In this document: positions 9,191 through 20,852 of the stretch, piece by piece
Layout: each line of letters opens with the position of its first letter
Numbering within the stretch: the stretch's first letter is position 1
Origin: Sipunculus nudus
Taxonomy: Eukaryota > Annelida > Sipuncula > Golfingiida > Sipunculidae
Length of the DNA stretch: 64,000 bases
Direction of reading: 5' to 3'
Assembly: GCA_026874595.1 (NCBI GenBank)
Contig: CM049320.1
Span: 45,204,714 to 45,268,713, forward strand
The notes under the pieces: generated by a model
Told to the model about the DNA's origin: nothing
The model's input: only the letters and a program-made list of their open reading frames with translations
Database searches by the model: none
Made by a program: the position numbers and the translations under genes

Positions 9191-12176
9191 TTTTTTAGCT
9201 CAGCTGACTGTAAGTCATCTGAGCTATAGGGATCACCTTTTGTCCGTCGTCCGTCCGGCCATCCAGGCGTCTGTCTGTTAACAGGGCACAAATCGTAACC
9301 GCTAGACCTGGAATCTTCTTACTTGACATCCTGGGAGGTCTATGGAAATTCTCCTTGTAAACCTGAAATTAGGTCACTGTGACCTATATTCTTCGAGCTA
9401 TGGGGTTCTGAAGTACCCCCCAGAATAATGCAAAATTTAATACAAAAGCTCAAGTATCTGAACAACTAATGCATTAATCACCATGATTCTTTGCATGGAT
9501 ATTGATCATGGAGTGTTTCATCAATTTCTGGAGATTGGTGGTGCCACCTATATTTTTTTTATTTTTTACAATTTTTTTTCTCTACTTTTGTGATCTTTAA
9601 ACATTTGGTCATCTGTAAACAGGGCACAAATCATAATGACTGGACCTAGAATCTTCTGTCCTCACCTCCAGGGAAGCCCATAAAAGGTCTACATGGAAAC
9701 CCAAAATAAGGTCCCTGTTACCCATATTCTGTGAGCTATGGGGCTCTGAAGTACCCCCCAGAATAAAGATTTGGTCATATATTAACAGGGCACAAATCAT
9801 AATGACTGGACCTAGAATCTTCTTTCTTGACATGCAGGGAGGCCTTTGGAAAGTCTCTATGGAAATCTGAAATTAGGTCTTTGTTACCCATATCCTTCAT
9901 GCTATGGGGCTCCGAAGTACCCCCCTGAATAAAGGAAAATTTGATACAAAAGCTCAAGTATCCAAACAACTGATGCATTTTCCCCCATGGTTCTTTGCAC
10001 CGATATTGATCATGGAGTGTTTCATAAGTTTCTGCAGACTAGTGGCACCACTTGTATTTTTTTGTTTTTTTTGACATTTTTCACTTTATTTTTTTAGACC
10101 TTTTAAGAAACATATTATATGGTCATAATATTTATTCAAAACAACAGCAAAAATAATAAAATCATTTGTTGTTTTTCTTGTTTTGCTACTACCAGGTACA
10201 CAAGCTTAGTTTTGTAGCTGACTTGTTGCATTATTTTATTTTATTTTATTTATTTATTTTTTTTTTTTGCAGGGGAGCATATATTTCCTTAAAATCAGAT
10301 TCCTCTGGATATCAGTGCAATATTTATCATAATATGTCATGATGTGTTTCTTCAGATAAGAATTAAGGTGAAGTGAGTGTTTTTAGCATTTTGTGTACAT
10401 TCATAAGGGGGTCTATATTAGGGCTGATATATTTGAGACTACACAGTGTAACAGTTGTCCTCTCATTGGTCGTTTTATCGTGACAATTTGCCGACTTTGT
10501 ATCTTTGCCATCGTGGTTTTAATCATCGATTTAGTAATTAGTCTCCCTTACACATGCATATTTACTGTGGGTCTCCGGCAAATACCAAGCGTACCCTGAC
10601 GAGTTAATTCATAAAATTTGGACATAATTTCACCAATTTATTATTTTTTTAATTTTTATGAAAAGTTTTGTGGGATTTATAGGTTTCAATGTGAACCGAG
10701 TCGTGTTTAATCAGTAGGCTGGACGTGTGTCTCGTTTTTCGGCTGCGACGTCTGGATTTTAGACCACTTCGGAAGACCACTTTAGAAATCGGAAGTCAAG
10801 GAACGGCCATTATTGCTTGGATCGCAAGAGATTTTAGGCGTTCCGCGCGAATTGATAATTGCAGTGCTTTTCGGGTACGAACTTGCTCTTGCAAACAGTA
10901 AAAATGTACCGTTAGGTGACCGTTCATTCGCAGAAACAAATAAATAACGTGTGATCAGCTACAGACCGTGTCAATGCCAGTTAAAGCAGTTAAAAGGATT
11001 ATAAATGACCCAACATTCTGGCCCGTGGAATTATTAGATCTACTTTTTTTAATAAATCTAGAACCACGTCATGAGCACCCTTTTATTTTATTTGGTGAAG
11101 TAATTTTTGTACTTTGGCCGTGTAAGGAATAAAAATGTATTTTTTAGATTTTTAAAAGTTTTTTTTCTCTATTTTTGAAACCTTTTAAGATTTTGTCATC
11201 TGTTAACAGGGCACAAATCATATCAACTGGACCTAGAATCTTCTGTCATGACATGCAAGGACGGTCATAAAAAGTCTATATGGAAACCTGATATAAGGTC
11301 TCTGTTACTGATAACCTTTCAGCTATGAGGCTCGGAAGTTCCTCCCAGAATAATGCAAAATTTGATACAATAACTAATGCATTGATCACCATGATTGTCC
11401 ACATTTGTATTGATAATGGCTTGTTTCATCAGTTTCTGTAGACTGGTGCTGCCACCTGTATTTTGATTTTTTAAAGAATTTTTTTCTTGATTTTTGAGAC
11501 CTTTAAACATTTGGTCATCTGTTAACAGGCCACAAATCATAATGACTTGACCTAGAATCTTCTTTCTTAACATGCAGGGAGGTCCATGAAACATCTTGGA
11601 AACCTGAAATTAGGTCTCTGTTACCCATATCCTTCATGCTCTGGGGATCCGAAGTACTCCCCAGAATAAAGATTTGGTCATCTGTTAACAGAGCACAAAT
11701 TATAATGACTTGACCTAGAATCTCCTTTCTTGATATGCTGGGAGGCCCCTGAAAAGTCTCCTTGTGCACCTGAAATTACATATCTGTTACCCATATCCTT
11801 CATCCTATGCGGCTTTGAAATACCCCCCAGAATAAACATTTGGTCATCTGTTAACAGGGCATAAATCATAATAACTGGACCTAGAATTTTATTTTTTGAC
11901 ATGCTGGGAGACCCCTGAAAAGTCATCTTGTAAACCTTGAAAATAGGTGTCTGTTACCCATATGCTTCATGCTACAGAGCTCCATAGTACCCCAATGAAT
12001 ATTGGATGATTTTATACAAAAGGTCAAGTTTGGAAAAAGTATTTCATTCAAATTTGACATTCAGATGATAAAATTACTTTTGTCAATGTCTTCCTGGTCA
12101 GCTGAGCTTCATGACCCCTGGGTCACTTGTTTATCTTTGTAACAGCTGAGCGCCGTGACCCATAGGTCCCTTGTTC
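9191..12176 (+). mobile_element. Family A element with tandem core, interrupted
   Basis: The head is TTAGCTCAGCTGACT..AGTCATCTGAGCT followed by GTCCGTCGTCCGTCCGG. Core units beginning near 9270, 9608, 9776, 11196, 11512, 11675 and 11838 each carry a version of CTGTTAACAGGGCACAAATC. Two consecutive 3' ends follow: GGTCAGCTGAGC..CTGGGTCACTTGTTT at about 12098-12133 and CAGCTGAGCGCC..CCTTGTT ending near 12176. The part from 11155 to 12135 is about 98 percent identical to 55785-56760. Confidence 0.85.
10115..11150. other. About 1-kb sequence interrupting the family A core
   Basis: Tandem-core text stops after GACCTTTTAAGA near 10105 and resumes with CCTTTTAAGATTTTGTCATC near 11185, so a block of about 1 kb sits between two copies of the same core motif. 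It contains a TTTTA/TTTA run (about 10230-10270) and a GC-richer, CpG-containing stretch (10690-10990). I recognise no coding domain in it; the 68-codon frame at 10393 is probably chance. Confidence 0.5.
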
Positions 12177-13004
12177 TACATTTTAGATCTGATTATAGAA
12201 AAATACTCAGAAGCTTATATCTCAGGAACCATTGTGTGGATTTTCACAAAACTTACTATGATCATTTGGAATGATGGTCTGTGCGTGCTGCACAATTTTG
12301 GTGGCACCACCTACAATTTCTGATTTTTTAATGAATTTTTATCAGATTTTTCAATTGTGGCCTTTTGTGCAGGATATCTTTAAAGGTATACAACACAGGA
12401 ACTTAATTTCTTCAGTGCTAATGCATAATATTTACAAAATTTTGATCAAGTTCAAAGATGGGTGATCTTGACCTACTTTTCAAGGTCACAGAGCTTAGTA
12501 TAGAAAAAAACTTAGGAGCTTATTTCTCAGGAAGCATTTGGTGGATTGTTATGAAACATGGTACATACCTCTCCAATTTAAATTTATAAATGATTATCAA
12601 CTTTTGCTAATATTCTAGTTTTGCAATGCAATGCTTACAGATACTAGCCTAATGTTTGGTCTGTTGGCGCATAATGATCACTTACAGATCAAGTTCGCGT
12701 TTCGTCCCAGTTGACTTATTTTTGACCATATGAGAGATCCTGAACATAGAAAATTTCATGAAAGACAAAAATTTTTATGAAAATGCACGTATGGACTTTT
12801 TTCACAATGCCTGCAGATACTGGCCTGATTTTTGGTGTGTTGCTTGATAATGACCCGTTACAGATTGAGTTTGCATTTTGCCCTTGTTGACCTACTTTTG
12901 ACCATATGACACCTCCTGAACTTAAAAAATTTTTACAAAATTTAACAAATGTTTCTAATTTGCCCCAGGCGGGGGCATTCGTGTTGTTTCGACACATCTA
13001 GTTT
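12177..13004 (+). mobile_element. Family F element
   Basis: Repetitive text with TTATATCTCAGGAACC-like blocks. It ends with the hairpin GCCCC-AGGC-GGGGGC followed by ATTCGTGTTGTTTCGACACATCTAGTTT-type sequence, a 3' end distinct from families A-E but again ending in GTTT. The interior shares the GTTCGCGTTTCGTCCC segment with about 7850. Confidence 0.55.
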
Positions 13005-13043
13005 AATATGGTGATACAGGACTGGTCTCCACCTTAATGATAC

Positions 13044-13962
13044 TGTTATGTGGTAAGAGATGTTAATATCTATTATAAATAATTACTGATTTTAACGCAA
13101 TATTTTGGTACACATAAAATCAGTTACCAGTTCAGTAGATGGAAAGACAGATAGAGCGACAGGGAGAAATGATAATAGCCTAAATTGGTGTACCAACGCA
13201 TTGTCTACCATTGTAAGACAGGTGTTTGGATTCCGATCTCCATATGTCGGTTAGCATATAGGTTTAGAAAAGAAGCTGATAAATGAGTATTTTAATGGAC
13301 ATAAATTCTGAATGCAGACAACAAGTGATTACTATAGACTGGTATAATTGTTATAGCCATGTGAACGTAAACTTAATCAAGTAAGTCAAAATAGATTCTG
13401 TTATTATAGGCATCAGCAGAAGCCAGGTTTAGATCTGGATGACAGTGTAAAATGATAAAAAAGTCAAAGGTACGGTGAATACCGGCCTACGCATAAGGCA
13501 GTAATTTAGGACAGGAAAACAGTACCAAAATTGAGTCAGTAAGTAGCTGGGTCACACAGAATTGATCAGGAGACAAATAGGTACCCTGAATATATTAATG
13601 ACAGGAATATAATGATATTACATGAGCTTTAGGTAAAACAAGGAAAAAGTTTATGCGTAGGCGAAACCCGAAGCCATATATGGTTATCTAAACATTCAGG
13701 TATGTCATAATGACACACATCCAATATCCAATAGAAAAAGTGTAAGATGATGTAAAGGGTTGTGACGTAGAAATACTGATACAAAAACCTGTGTTGGGCT
13801 GGGAACTGGCAGACAGACCCACGCCATCATCAACATGTAAACCAAGACAACTGGAAATAAAACAGCACAATATCCAACTTGGACTGTCTCAGTTATTCAC
13901 CTGACGTGCCGTGTGACTGTGTTATGGCCAGGGAAGAACTCCCCTAATTCCCCGTTGTAACA
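13044..13962 (+). repeat. 5' LTR
   Basis: 919 bp, TG...CA ends. An AATAAA signal lies at 13856-13861. It differs from the 3' LTR at about nine single positions plus a 9-bp insertion (TAATTCCCC-type duplication) just before the 3' terminus. Confidence 0.95.
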
Positions 13963-13965
13963 CAT

Positions 13966-13983
13966 TGGTGGAGATCCGGTTTC
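13966..13983 (+). promoter_or_regulatory. Candidate primer binding site
   Basis: TGGTGGAGATCCGG begins three bases after the 5' LTR. TGG is the expected complement of a tRNA CCA end. The priming tRNA could not be named. Confidence 0.55.
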
Positions 13984-14018
13984 GGTACAACGATCTACCT
14001 CGTCACGACATAATCAAT

Positions 14019-14994
14019 ATGGCACCAACAGGACAGAAGACATCATCAGATTCTACACCGTCAGGTAAAATAGACTGTTCAGTTATTCCCATGTTTTATG
14101 GAGATGGTGACACAGATGCAATTGACTGGCTCGACCGTTTTAACACCACTGCTGTCCTACTAGGCTGGACGAAACCGTCCGTAGAAGGTCTTAGAAGCGA
14201 TCAGAGAGCTGAAATATTTTCCTTAAAACCAGCTCCAGGTAGTGTTGCCGCGTCTTGGTATGGTTCTCTACCTTTAGACACGTGTAAAGACTTTACAAAA
14301 CTAGCAGAAGCTTTTACACAACGTTTCGCATGTAAAGGTCAGAGACTCGCTATTTTAAGAACTTTTAATACAAGAGTTTTTCAGTCCACCGAAACTGTTG
14401 ATCATTTCATTGATCACCTCCGTAATATGGGAGCGCAGCTCGGTAAATCTGAATGGACGCCATTAAAATTGGGTTTCCCAGAGGAATCCAACAATACATA
14501 GACTTAAAAGACCCACAAAATCTTGAAGATTTGACAGAACTAGCTCGTAAGGCTGTTGAATTTCATCCCATTACCAACTCGCCGATTCCACCTCAACTTA
14601 ATATAACGGAGCTGTGTGAAGAGATCAGCAACGCTGTTTGGCAGCAGCCCCATCGACCGCCACCGAATCTCCGCTGAGATGACCTCGCACACCATCACTT
14701 GAGCGCACAGGAATGCGTTCCGCATCACCTGCACCCCCTCCCCGCTGGCGATCTTCGGGACCACAACAACAACGCTCCACTCAAGGTTACAGACAACCCA
14801 GACGATCATTGCCAGGTAACAGTCAGCCACCTTTGCCGTGTCCACGGTGTGGTTATAATCATTGGGCTTATCTATGCAGATTTAAAAATGTTAGCTGTAA
14901 TTTTTGTGGTGAAATAGGCCATTTGGCCAGTGTATGTCGCAACGCTAAAACTACTCCTAAAACTGTACGGTTTGATAGAGTAATGTTTAAATAG
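14019..14994 (+). pseudogene. gag: gag, frameshifted, two zinc knuckles
   Basis: The most plausible start is the ATG at 14019 (MAPTGQK); the open frame begins earlier inside the primer-site region. The first 160 codons have the capsid-like block YGDGDTDAIDWLDRF, expected for Ty3/gypsy Gag, which forms the particle shell and packages RNA. Near 14455 the frame shifts (the continuation DAIKIGFPRGIQQYIDLK is in another frame), it shifts again near 14650, and TGA at 14680-14682 interrupts the last frame. The C-terminus has two zinc knuckles: CPRCGYNHWAYLC (C-X2-C-X3-H-X4-C, one residue short of the usual spacing) and CNFCGEIGHLASVC (C-X2-C-X4-H-X4-C). It ends at TAG 14992-14994, with protease in the same frame beyond. 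Confidence 0.9.
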
Positions 14995-15489
14995 GATATA
15001 ACTCCTGATCCTGAACTGGACCGTAGCACTTTAAAACAAAATTCTCCATCAATTAGTAGACATAACCTTCCTCTGAACCAGGTCCTTAGAGACCCAGATA
15101 TCAAATGTCCCCATATTTTAGTCAATCTTCAAAATAACAGATATAATAATTTGGTTACAGCTACAGTTAATTCCCTCAAAAACCAATGTTTATTAGACAC
15201 GGGAGCTCAAGTCTCTTGTATTGATTGGCATTCGATAAAAAATCTAAACAACAGGGGTACTATTCCGGTTAATCAAGTAAACATTTCATATGTAAAAGGG
15301 ATCGGAAATATCCATGTTAAAGTTATGGGTCAGGTTGATTTAACTCTTAAATTGGGGGAATTCAGTACCAAACATTCCTTTCTGGTCTTAACATCTAGTA
15401 GTGTACCCATAATATTAGGTACAGATTATTTACAGAAGTACCAAGCCCAAATTGATTGCCTCATTCCGTTTAATTGCACCCACATCTGA
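14995..15489 (+). pseudogene. pol: Retrotransposon aspartic protease
   Basis: In the same frame as the gag 3' end, after a single TAG at 14992. The active-site block is CLLDTGAQVSC, with the catalytic Asp in D-T-G, and the conserved C-terminal block is IILGTDYLQKY. The protease would cut the Gag-Pol polyprotein. The TAG may be a true Gag/Pol boundary needing readthrough or a mutation; both fit. The frame ends at TGA 15487-15489, and the reverse transcriptase continues in another frame that overlaps from 15452. Confidence 0.9.
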
Positions 15490-16368
15490 CGCATTCACCA
15501 TTATCGATCGCCAAGTCAGTATGGACATTAATCAGGTTAGTGCTAGTAATACCAATGAGGATAACGAGAAGGAATATTTTAAAATAGCCCAATCCTTAAA
15601 CTTCAACTTAGAAGGAACAGAATTAAATGAACAGGAAAGATATAAATTACTGGCATTTTTAGGCTCAAATCGGGACATTTTTGCTACTAATATTGATGAA
15701 TTAGGACGTACAAATGTATTCTCTCATTCAATAGATACTGGTGATGAAACTCCCATTCGACTGGCCCCATACAGAGTAAGCCCCACTAAAAAGGCTGAAA
15801 TAGATAGGCAAGTTCAGGAAATGCTCGATACGGGCATCATCCAAGAATCTACATCCTTATGGCAAGCTCCTGTTTTATTAGTCCCTAAGAAAAATGGACA
15901 ATATAGATTTGCTGTGGATTATAGAAAATTAAATGCTATAACTAAGCCGGTAAGTCATCCTTTACCTCGAATTGAGGATGTTTTTGATAGTATTGGACAA
16001 GCAAAAGCGCGCATATTCTCTGTTCTAGATATGGCCTCTGGATTTTGGCAGATTCCAATGCACCCTGACTCTATTGACAAAACTGGATTTGTCACGCATT
16101 CAGGTACATATACCTGGAATGTTATGCCCTTCAGTCTTCGTAATGCACCATCATCATTCTCTTTTACAGTTGGAACTATTTTAAAGGGTTTAAACTTTAA
16201 AAATGCTGTAGTATATGTTGATGATATACTTGTTTATAGTCGTAATTTATCTGAACATCTCACTCATTTGTCTCAAGTTTTTACTAGACTACGACAAGCT
16301 AACTTAAAACTGAAACCATCCAAATGTCATTTTGCCACTCCTATTAGGTCAAATTTTTAGGTCACTAT
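15490..16368 (+). pseudogene. pol: Reverse transcriptase
   Basis: The open frame 15452-16360 (302 codons) covers fingers and palm: YRFAVDYRKLNAITKP, then SVLDMASGFWQI, and the catalytic YVDD box in AVVYVDDILVYS. Both YVDD aspartates and the earlier Asp are present. The frame is lost at about 16358 in a run of T (AATTTTTAGG), where one missing T would account for the shift; the thumb continues in the next frame. It copies the RNA genome into DNA. Confidence 0.93.
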
Positions 16369-17030
16369 ATCACAACTAGAGGTGTTGAAATGGACACAGC
16401 GAAGACACAAGCTGTTGCCACCTTTCCCCAACCTAAGAACCCGAAACAAATGCGCAGTTTCTTAGGATTATGTAATTACTACAGAAAATTTGTTAAAGAT
16501 TATTCAAAAATTGCTTACCCATTGACCAGATTATTGCATAAAGATATTCCATTCAACTGGGATACTGCGTGCCAAAATGCTTTTACTAAACTGAAACAGG
16601 CTCTGACTACGGAACCTATTGTTTTGGTGTATCCTGATTTTGACAAGGAATTCATTTTATATACTGATGCGTCCGATTATGCTATTGGTTATATTTTGGG
16701 TCAAAAAGACGACCATGGCAAGGAGCGTGTTATTGCCTATGGTGGCCGAAATTTGAGAAATAACGAAACCAGATGGGGCATAACAGATAAAAGAGTGTTT
16801 AGCTATTATAGAAGGTATTAAACATTACAATGTGTATCTTGCAAACGACCGGCCATTCACAATCGTGACAGATCATAGGGCTCTGACTTATTTGGACTCC
16901 TGTAAAAATTCATCAGCAAGGCTCGCTCGCTGGGCTATGAAATTACAGCCATATAAATATACAATAGTAAATAAGCCTGGAAAATCAAACGTTAATGCGG
17001 ACGCTCTTTCAAGAAGAAATTATGATATTT
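16369..17030 (+). pseudogene. pol: RNase H domain of pol
   Basis: After QMRSFLGLCNYYRKFVKDY, the linker typical of Ty3/gypsy pol, the domain starts with LYTDASDYAIG and carries a later TDHRALTYLD block. The frame breaks at about 16790, where one extra A in GATAAAAGAG explains the shift. The RNase H/integrase boundary lies near the conserved NADALSRR at about 17000. RNase H removes the RNA strand during reverse transcription. Confidence 0.9.
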
Positions 17031-18817
17031 GTTTACAAACCATATCTCGGGAGGACACTCGTGATGTGTCTAGTCTTAGTTTACTTTCTACACAGGCTAT
17101 TCCGGATCAGACATCTGATTTAGTTGAACATCGCTTTACTTATAGCTCTCAGATAATAACTCCTGAAATTAATCAATTGCAAGAGTTTGCTCAAGCCTCG
17201 CAAAATTACACGGACGCAACTCCACAACAGTTATTGGAACATCTTCTTCCTGAGATTACCCCGATACAGGGATTACAGGGTCAAGATGAGGATTTAATAC
17301 CTATCATAAAATACCTTAGGAATAAAACTGACTTACCTGATAATCAACGTTTAGCCAGAAACGTTATTTTAGAAAGTCAAAATTATTTTCTGGATAATAA
17401 TATTCTTTACCATCGTTATTATCCTCGCTCCAGCAGTAAACAAAAAAATGCACCATATATTCAGTTAGTCATTCCATATATATTGCGTGATGATATTTTA
17501 AGATCTTATCATGATTCTTTGGCTGCTGGTTGTCATTTTGGTATTAATTCTACCTATGAAGCCTTACGTCAAAAGTACTACTGGCATTCTATGTATGCTG
17601 ATATTACAAAATACATACGATCTTGTGACGCTTGTCAGGTTGCAAAAAGACATTTCCATGCAAGGGATGCACCACTTATTAATTACCCACTTTCCTCTGT
17701 GTTCTCTCGAGTCCATGTAGACGTCTGTGGCCCCCTGAAAACAACTCCAAAAGGATTTAAATATGTTCTTGTCATGGTTGACAGTTTTTCAAAATGGATA
17801 GAGGCTGTTCCATTACGAGAACAGAATGCACAGTCTATCGCCAAGGTTTGGACCCCCGCATAGCCTCGTTTTGGATAGAGGTGCTAACTTTATGTCCCAC
17901 TTGATTAAACAATTATGTAAACTTTTTCAAATTACAAAAGTAGAAACAAGTGCTTACCACCCAGCCTTGAATTGTCAGGTTGAAGTTTATAACCGCACTT
18001 TAGTCCAGTCACTTCGAACATATATCGAAGCCGATCAATCTAATTTGGCTGATTTAATTCCAAGTTTATTAATCATGCTTTTCGTTTCAGACCTCAGGCA
18101 CAACTTGATGGCTTTAGCCCATATCAAATTTTGTTTGGTAAGAAACCAACACTTCCAATTGATGTGCAGATGTTACCTGCACCTAAACTGACCACTCCCG
18201 ATCAGGCATACCTTGATTTATTAACTACACGCCTGAAACAAATTAGGGAGATAGTAGCTGATATTACTTCTGAGACCAAAGATAAAATTAAACAGCGACA
18301 TGATATAAAAGCATCTCAACCTGACTTTCAGGTCGGTGATCGTGTTCTGTTAAAACGTATGGCCAAAACCCCAGGTCTTACGCCAAAATTACTCCCCAAA
18401 TACTTATGCCCATACTACATTGCAATAGCCAATTCTAATAATACGTATAAACTTATTGATTGCTGTACTAACAAAGCTTTACCCGCTCTCGTGCATAGTA
18501 ATAGGTTAAAAAAATATTTTGATCCCCAGGATCGTCCGACAAATCGCCGCGATCCCCCCGATCATCCCACTGATGATCCACCCTCGACCCGTGTAGATTC
18601 ATCCCAGCGTGATACATCCCCTAGAGATCGGTTTGTCTTGGATCCAGACAGCCCAGGTCAATCTCAAACTTCCCATGATGCATACGCTGCCGTCAATAGG
18701 CTTATGAAGTGTTCAAAACACCAAGGAAAGCGTGTGTATTTCGTGAAATGGGTAGACAAATCACGGAAATCTTCCTGGGAATATGCTGACGATATTTTCG
18801 CCCGCACTTATCTGTGA
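17031..18817 (+). pseudogene. pol: Integrase with GPY/F module and chromodomain-like tail
   Basis: The zinc-binding HHCC module is present (HDSLAAGCH then CDAC), followed by the core start (HVDVCGPLK, first catalytic Asp). At about 17850 the frame is lost, and comparison with the second element in this window suggests a short deletion between the first and second catalytic Asp. The core resumes with LDRGANF and ends with the Glu in QVEVYNRTL, then shifts again near 18080. The C-terminal frame 18131-18817 has a GPY/F-like block (KLLPKYLCPYYIAIA) and then GKRVYFVKWVDKSRKSSWEY, a chromodomain-like fold that in related elements can steer insertion to marked chromatin. Confidence 0.9.
18675..18817 (+). 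other. Chromodomain-like segment at integrase C-terminus
   Basis: About 45 codons with the Y-F-V-K-W core, a basic loop and a final S-W-E turn, ending in DDIFARTYL and a stop. It matches the chromodomain pattern of aromatic residues around VKW and WE. The aromatic cage cannot be confirmed without a model. Confidence 0.7.
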
Positions 18818-19110
18818 ATTTCACATTAAACGAACAATGACCGGTCAGGTACGCAAACGTAAAAACACATGTAAAATACACTGACTGTACTCACCCGTAT
18901 ATAGACCCTAATAGTGAGATGACGAGGATATCATTCGTTTCATTTACATATATTATATCATCACTCTGCAGATGTGTTGGTCTTACACATAAATAGCTAG
19001 CAATAAAATTACCATCTTAAATCCTTAAGGTTAAGATCAATACACACACTTGTTGAGAGATTTACTATTCTCATATGTCATTCCTCATACTTATTCATCC
19101 ATTTCTTGTC

Positions 19111-19122
19111 CCCTTACAGAAA
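19111..19122 (+). promoter_or_regulatory. Candidate splice acceptor before the extra ORF
   Basis: TTTCTTGTCCCCTTACAG ends at 19119, four bases before ATG 19123. This is a good pyrimidine tract plus CAG and would allow a spliced subgenomic mRNA for the extra ORF, as retroviruses and env-bearing gypsy elements use for their third ORF. Confidence 0.45.
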
Positions 19123-19584
19123 ATGGGCATCACACGGGAAGAAATACATTCCACTTACCTGTGCTATCAATTGATTATTAGCTGGCATGGCAACCCTGTT
19201 GTTTCCACTCGTATGATTAACAATGACACAGTCCCCATACCTCAGCACGTTTATATATCATTTTGGCAATCATGGAAATTAAAACGCATGTTGCGTCACG
19301 GACTTCCTTTTACGATTCTTACGATGAAACATCACGGTGTAGTGTATTTGGTTAACTCGTGTCCTACACCAGAGGACCCCACTTCCTATGAAACAGACGT
19401 AGACAATAAAGTAGCTACAAATCCATTAAAAGTTCCGGGTCAGGCACTCAAAACAGCAGTGTTTCCTGCTGTACCTCCGTTCATGGCATCGTTGTCCACG
19501 ATGTCCATGACGGATAATACAACGCATGCTACTTTGTATCCACTATCTGATAATGTATCATTAGATGGTGCAATATTACGTTGA
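19123..19584 (+). CDS. Extra ORF of the LTR element, function unknown
   Basis: The open frame starts at 19075; the preferred start is ATG 19123, which directly follows a candidate splice acceptor and gives 153 codons. I recognise no family. The product has a Trp/Lys-rich middle (FWQSWKLKRMLRHG) and then a hydrophilic C-terminus rich in Thr, Ser and Pro with several N-X-T/S sites. It has no signal peptide from ATG 19123 and no transmembrane segment, so it does not look like an envelope protein. The longer start at 19075 would give a short hydrophobic N-terminus (FLILIHPFLVP), which might be a weak signal sequence. It is the only uninterrupted ORF of this element. Confidence 0.55.
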   Translation: MGITREEIHSTYLCYQLIISWHGNPVVSTRMINNDTVPIPQHVYISFWQSWKLKRMLRHGLPFTILTMKHHGVVYLVNSCPTPEDPTSYETDVDNKVATNPLKVPGQALKTAVFPAVPPFMASLSTMSMTDNTTHATLYPLSDNVSLDGAILR

Positions 19585-20852
19585 GGTTATTTACTTATGT
19601 AGCGTCTATTTAGAATATTGTCGCTATATGTATATGTATATATATCTTTGTTATATGATATTGTCCATATATGATATTTCTTGATAATACTTGACATAGG
19701 TAGCATTAATCTTGTTGTTACGATTGTACATATACATATTCTTATTGTTCCTTAATACGTGCATATTGAAAAAAAAAACAATGAAAAAAAAAAAAATTGT
19801 GCAAAAGCTTTAAAATCACTAAAGAAAAAGGCTGTTTGACTACTAGTATGTATAATTTTTGCCTCTTTGCAAATAAGCCATGCATATATCTGTATACTTA
19901 TTATCCCTTATCATTATATCTTATGTGTAGTTAATCATCACTATATACCATGTGTAGATCTCATTGATGTATATTTATCCTGCATTATATTCTTATCATG
20001 TTATGTATATTGGTCTTTTCATATGTATATATAAATATATATATCTATATATGTATTTCCTTGTGATTGTACCTTCATGAAACTTATTGAATATTATCAT
20101 ACAATTAAGGGACTACTATTTTACCTTCTTGCTGTGTTACGATAAGATGTACTCCAACACACACAAAAAAATATATAAAAAACAAAAACAAACTAGCATA
20201 CTCGAGATAGCTACTAGTATATTGTATTATCCATGTTACCTGATACTATATTGATGTTTATGGATTGTACTGCCGCTGCAGCCAGTACTTTGATGCGATT
20301 TTTCATGTTATACTATTGATACTTCTTGTATTTTATATATGTCTATCGTTATGATCATTATTGATATTATACATATATTCACCGATTTATCCTATTATTC
20401 TTGCTTACATTGTTTTAATGTTGTACACATTGTCCCCTGTTCATATATTGTTTATCCATTGAATCATATTTTAAATTGGCACTTACCTTTTGTCTTCCCC
20501 TCTTCTAAATCTTACTCGTATGCCTGGTAAATTCCTCTTTTTAGTGCCGTAACCACGTACCAAAAACGACAAATCTGTCTCTGCTGACAGTTCATGCACT
20601 CGCTGAGACGACAGCCGTAGCTTGCGCATTCACGACTCACCATATTTTTTTTCAAACAGGCAAATGGGCAGATCTCTCCCATGCACTCTATTTATATACC
20701 CATTGCTTTCATACCCTTTCTGTACTCTTAATTAATAACGGCTCATTCCGTTTGTCTAATGTGATTCTTTGGCGTTATTTAAATTGTCCTCAGTGTGTTG
20801 TTCATCTTCCTGTGTATTTGACCCGGAGTTCAAATTTTGAGCCCCAGGGATA

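Larger units (their letters stand above)
18818..20852 (+). other. Long 3' region between pol and 3' LTR
   Basis: About 2 kb of AT-rich sequence that holds a single long ORF near its start (see 19123) and otherwise no coding signal. It includes AT-rich TATATA stretches (about 19620-20050). No clear polypurine tract is seen; the bases before the 3' LTR are GAGCCCCAGGGATA. Confidence 0.7.

Noticed and set aside
10393-10599. 68-codon hydrophobic ORF as a small membrane protein
   Set aside because: It lies in an unassigned insertion, has no relatives in the window and no supporting context.
14992-14994. Programmed readthrough at TAG between gag and protease
   Set aside because: Possible, since protease is in the same frame, but with many other lesions in this copy a single stop cannot be taken as programmed.
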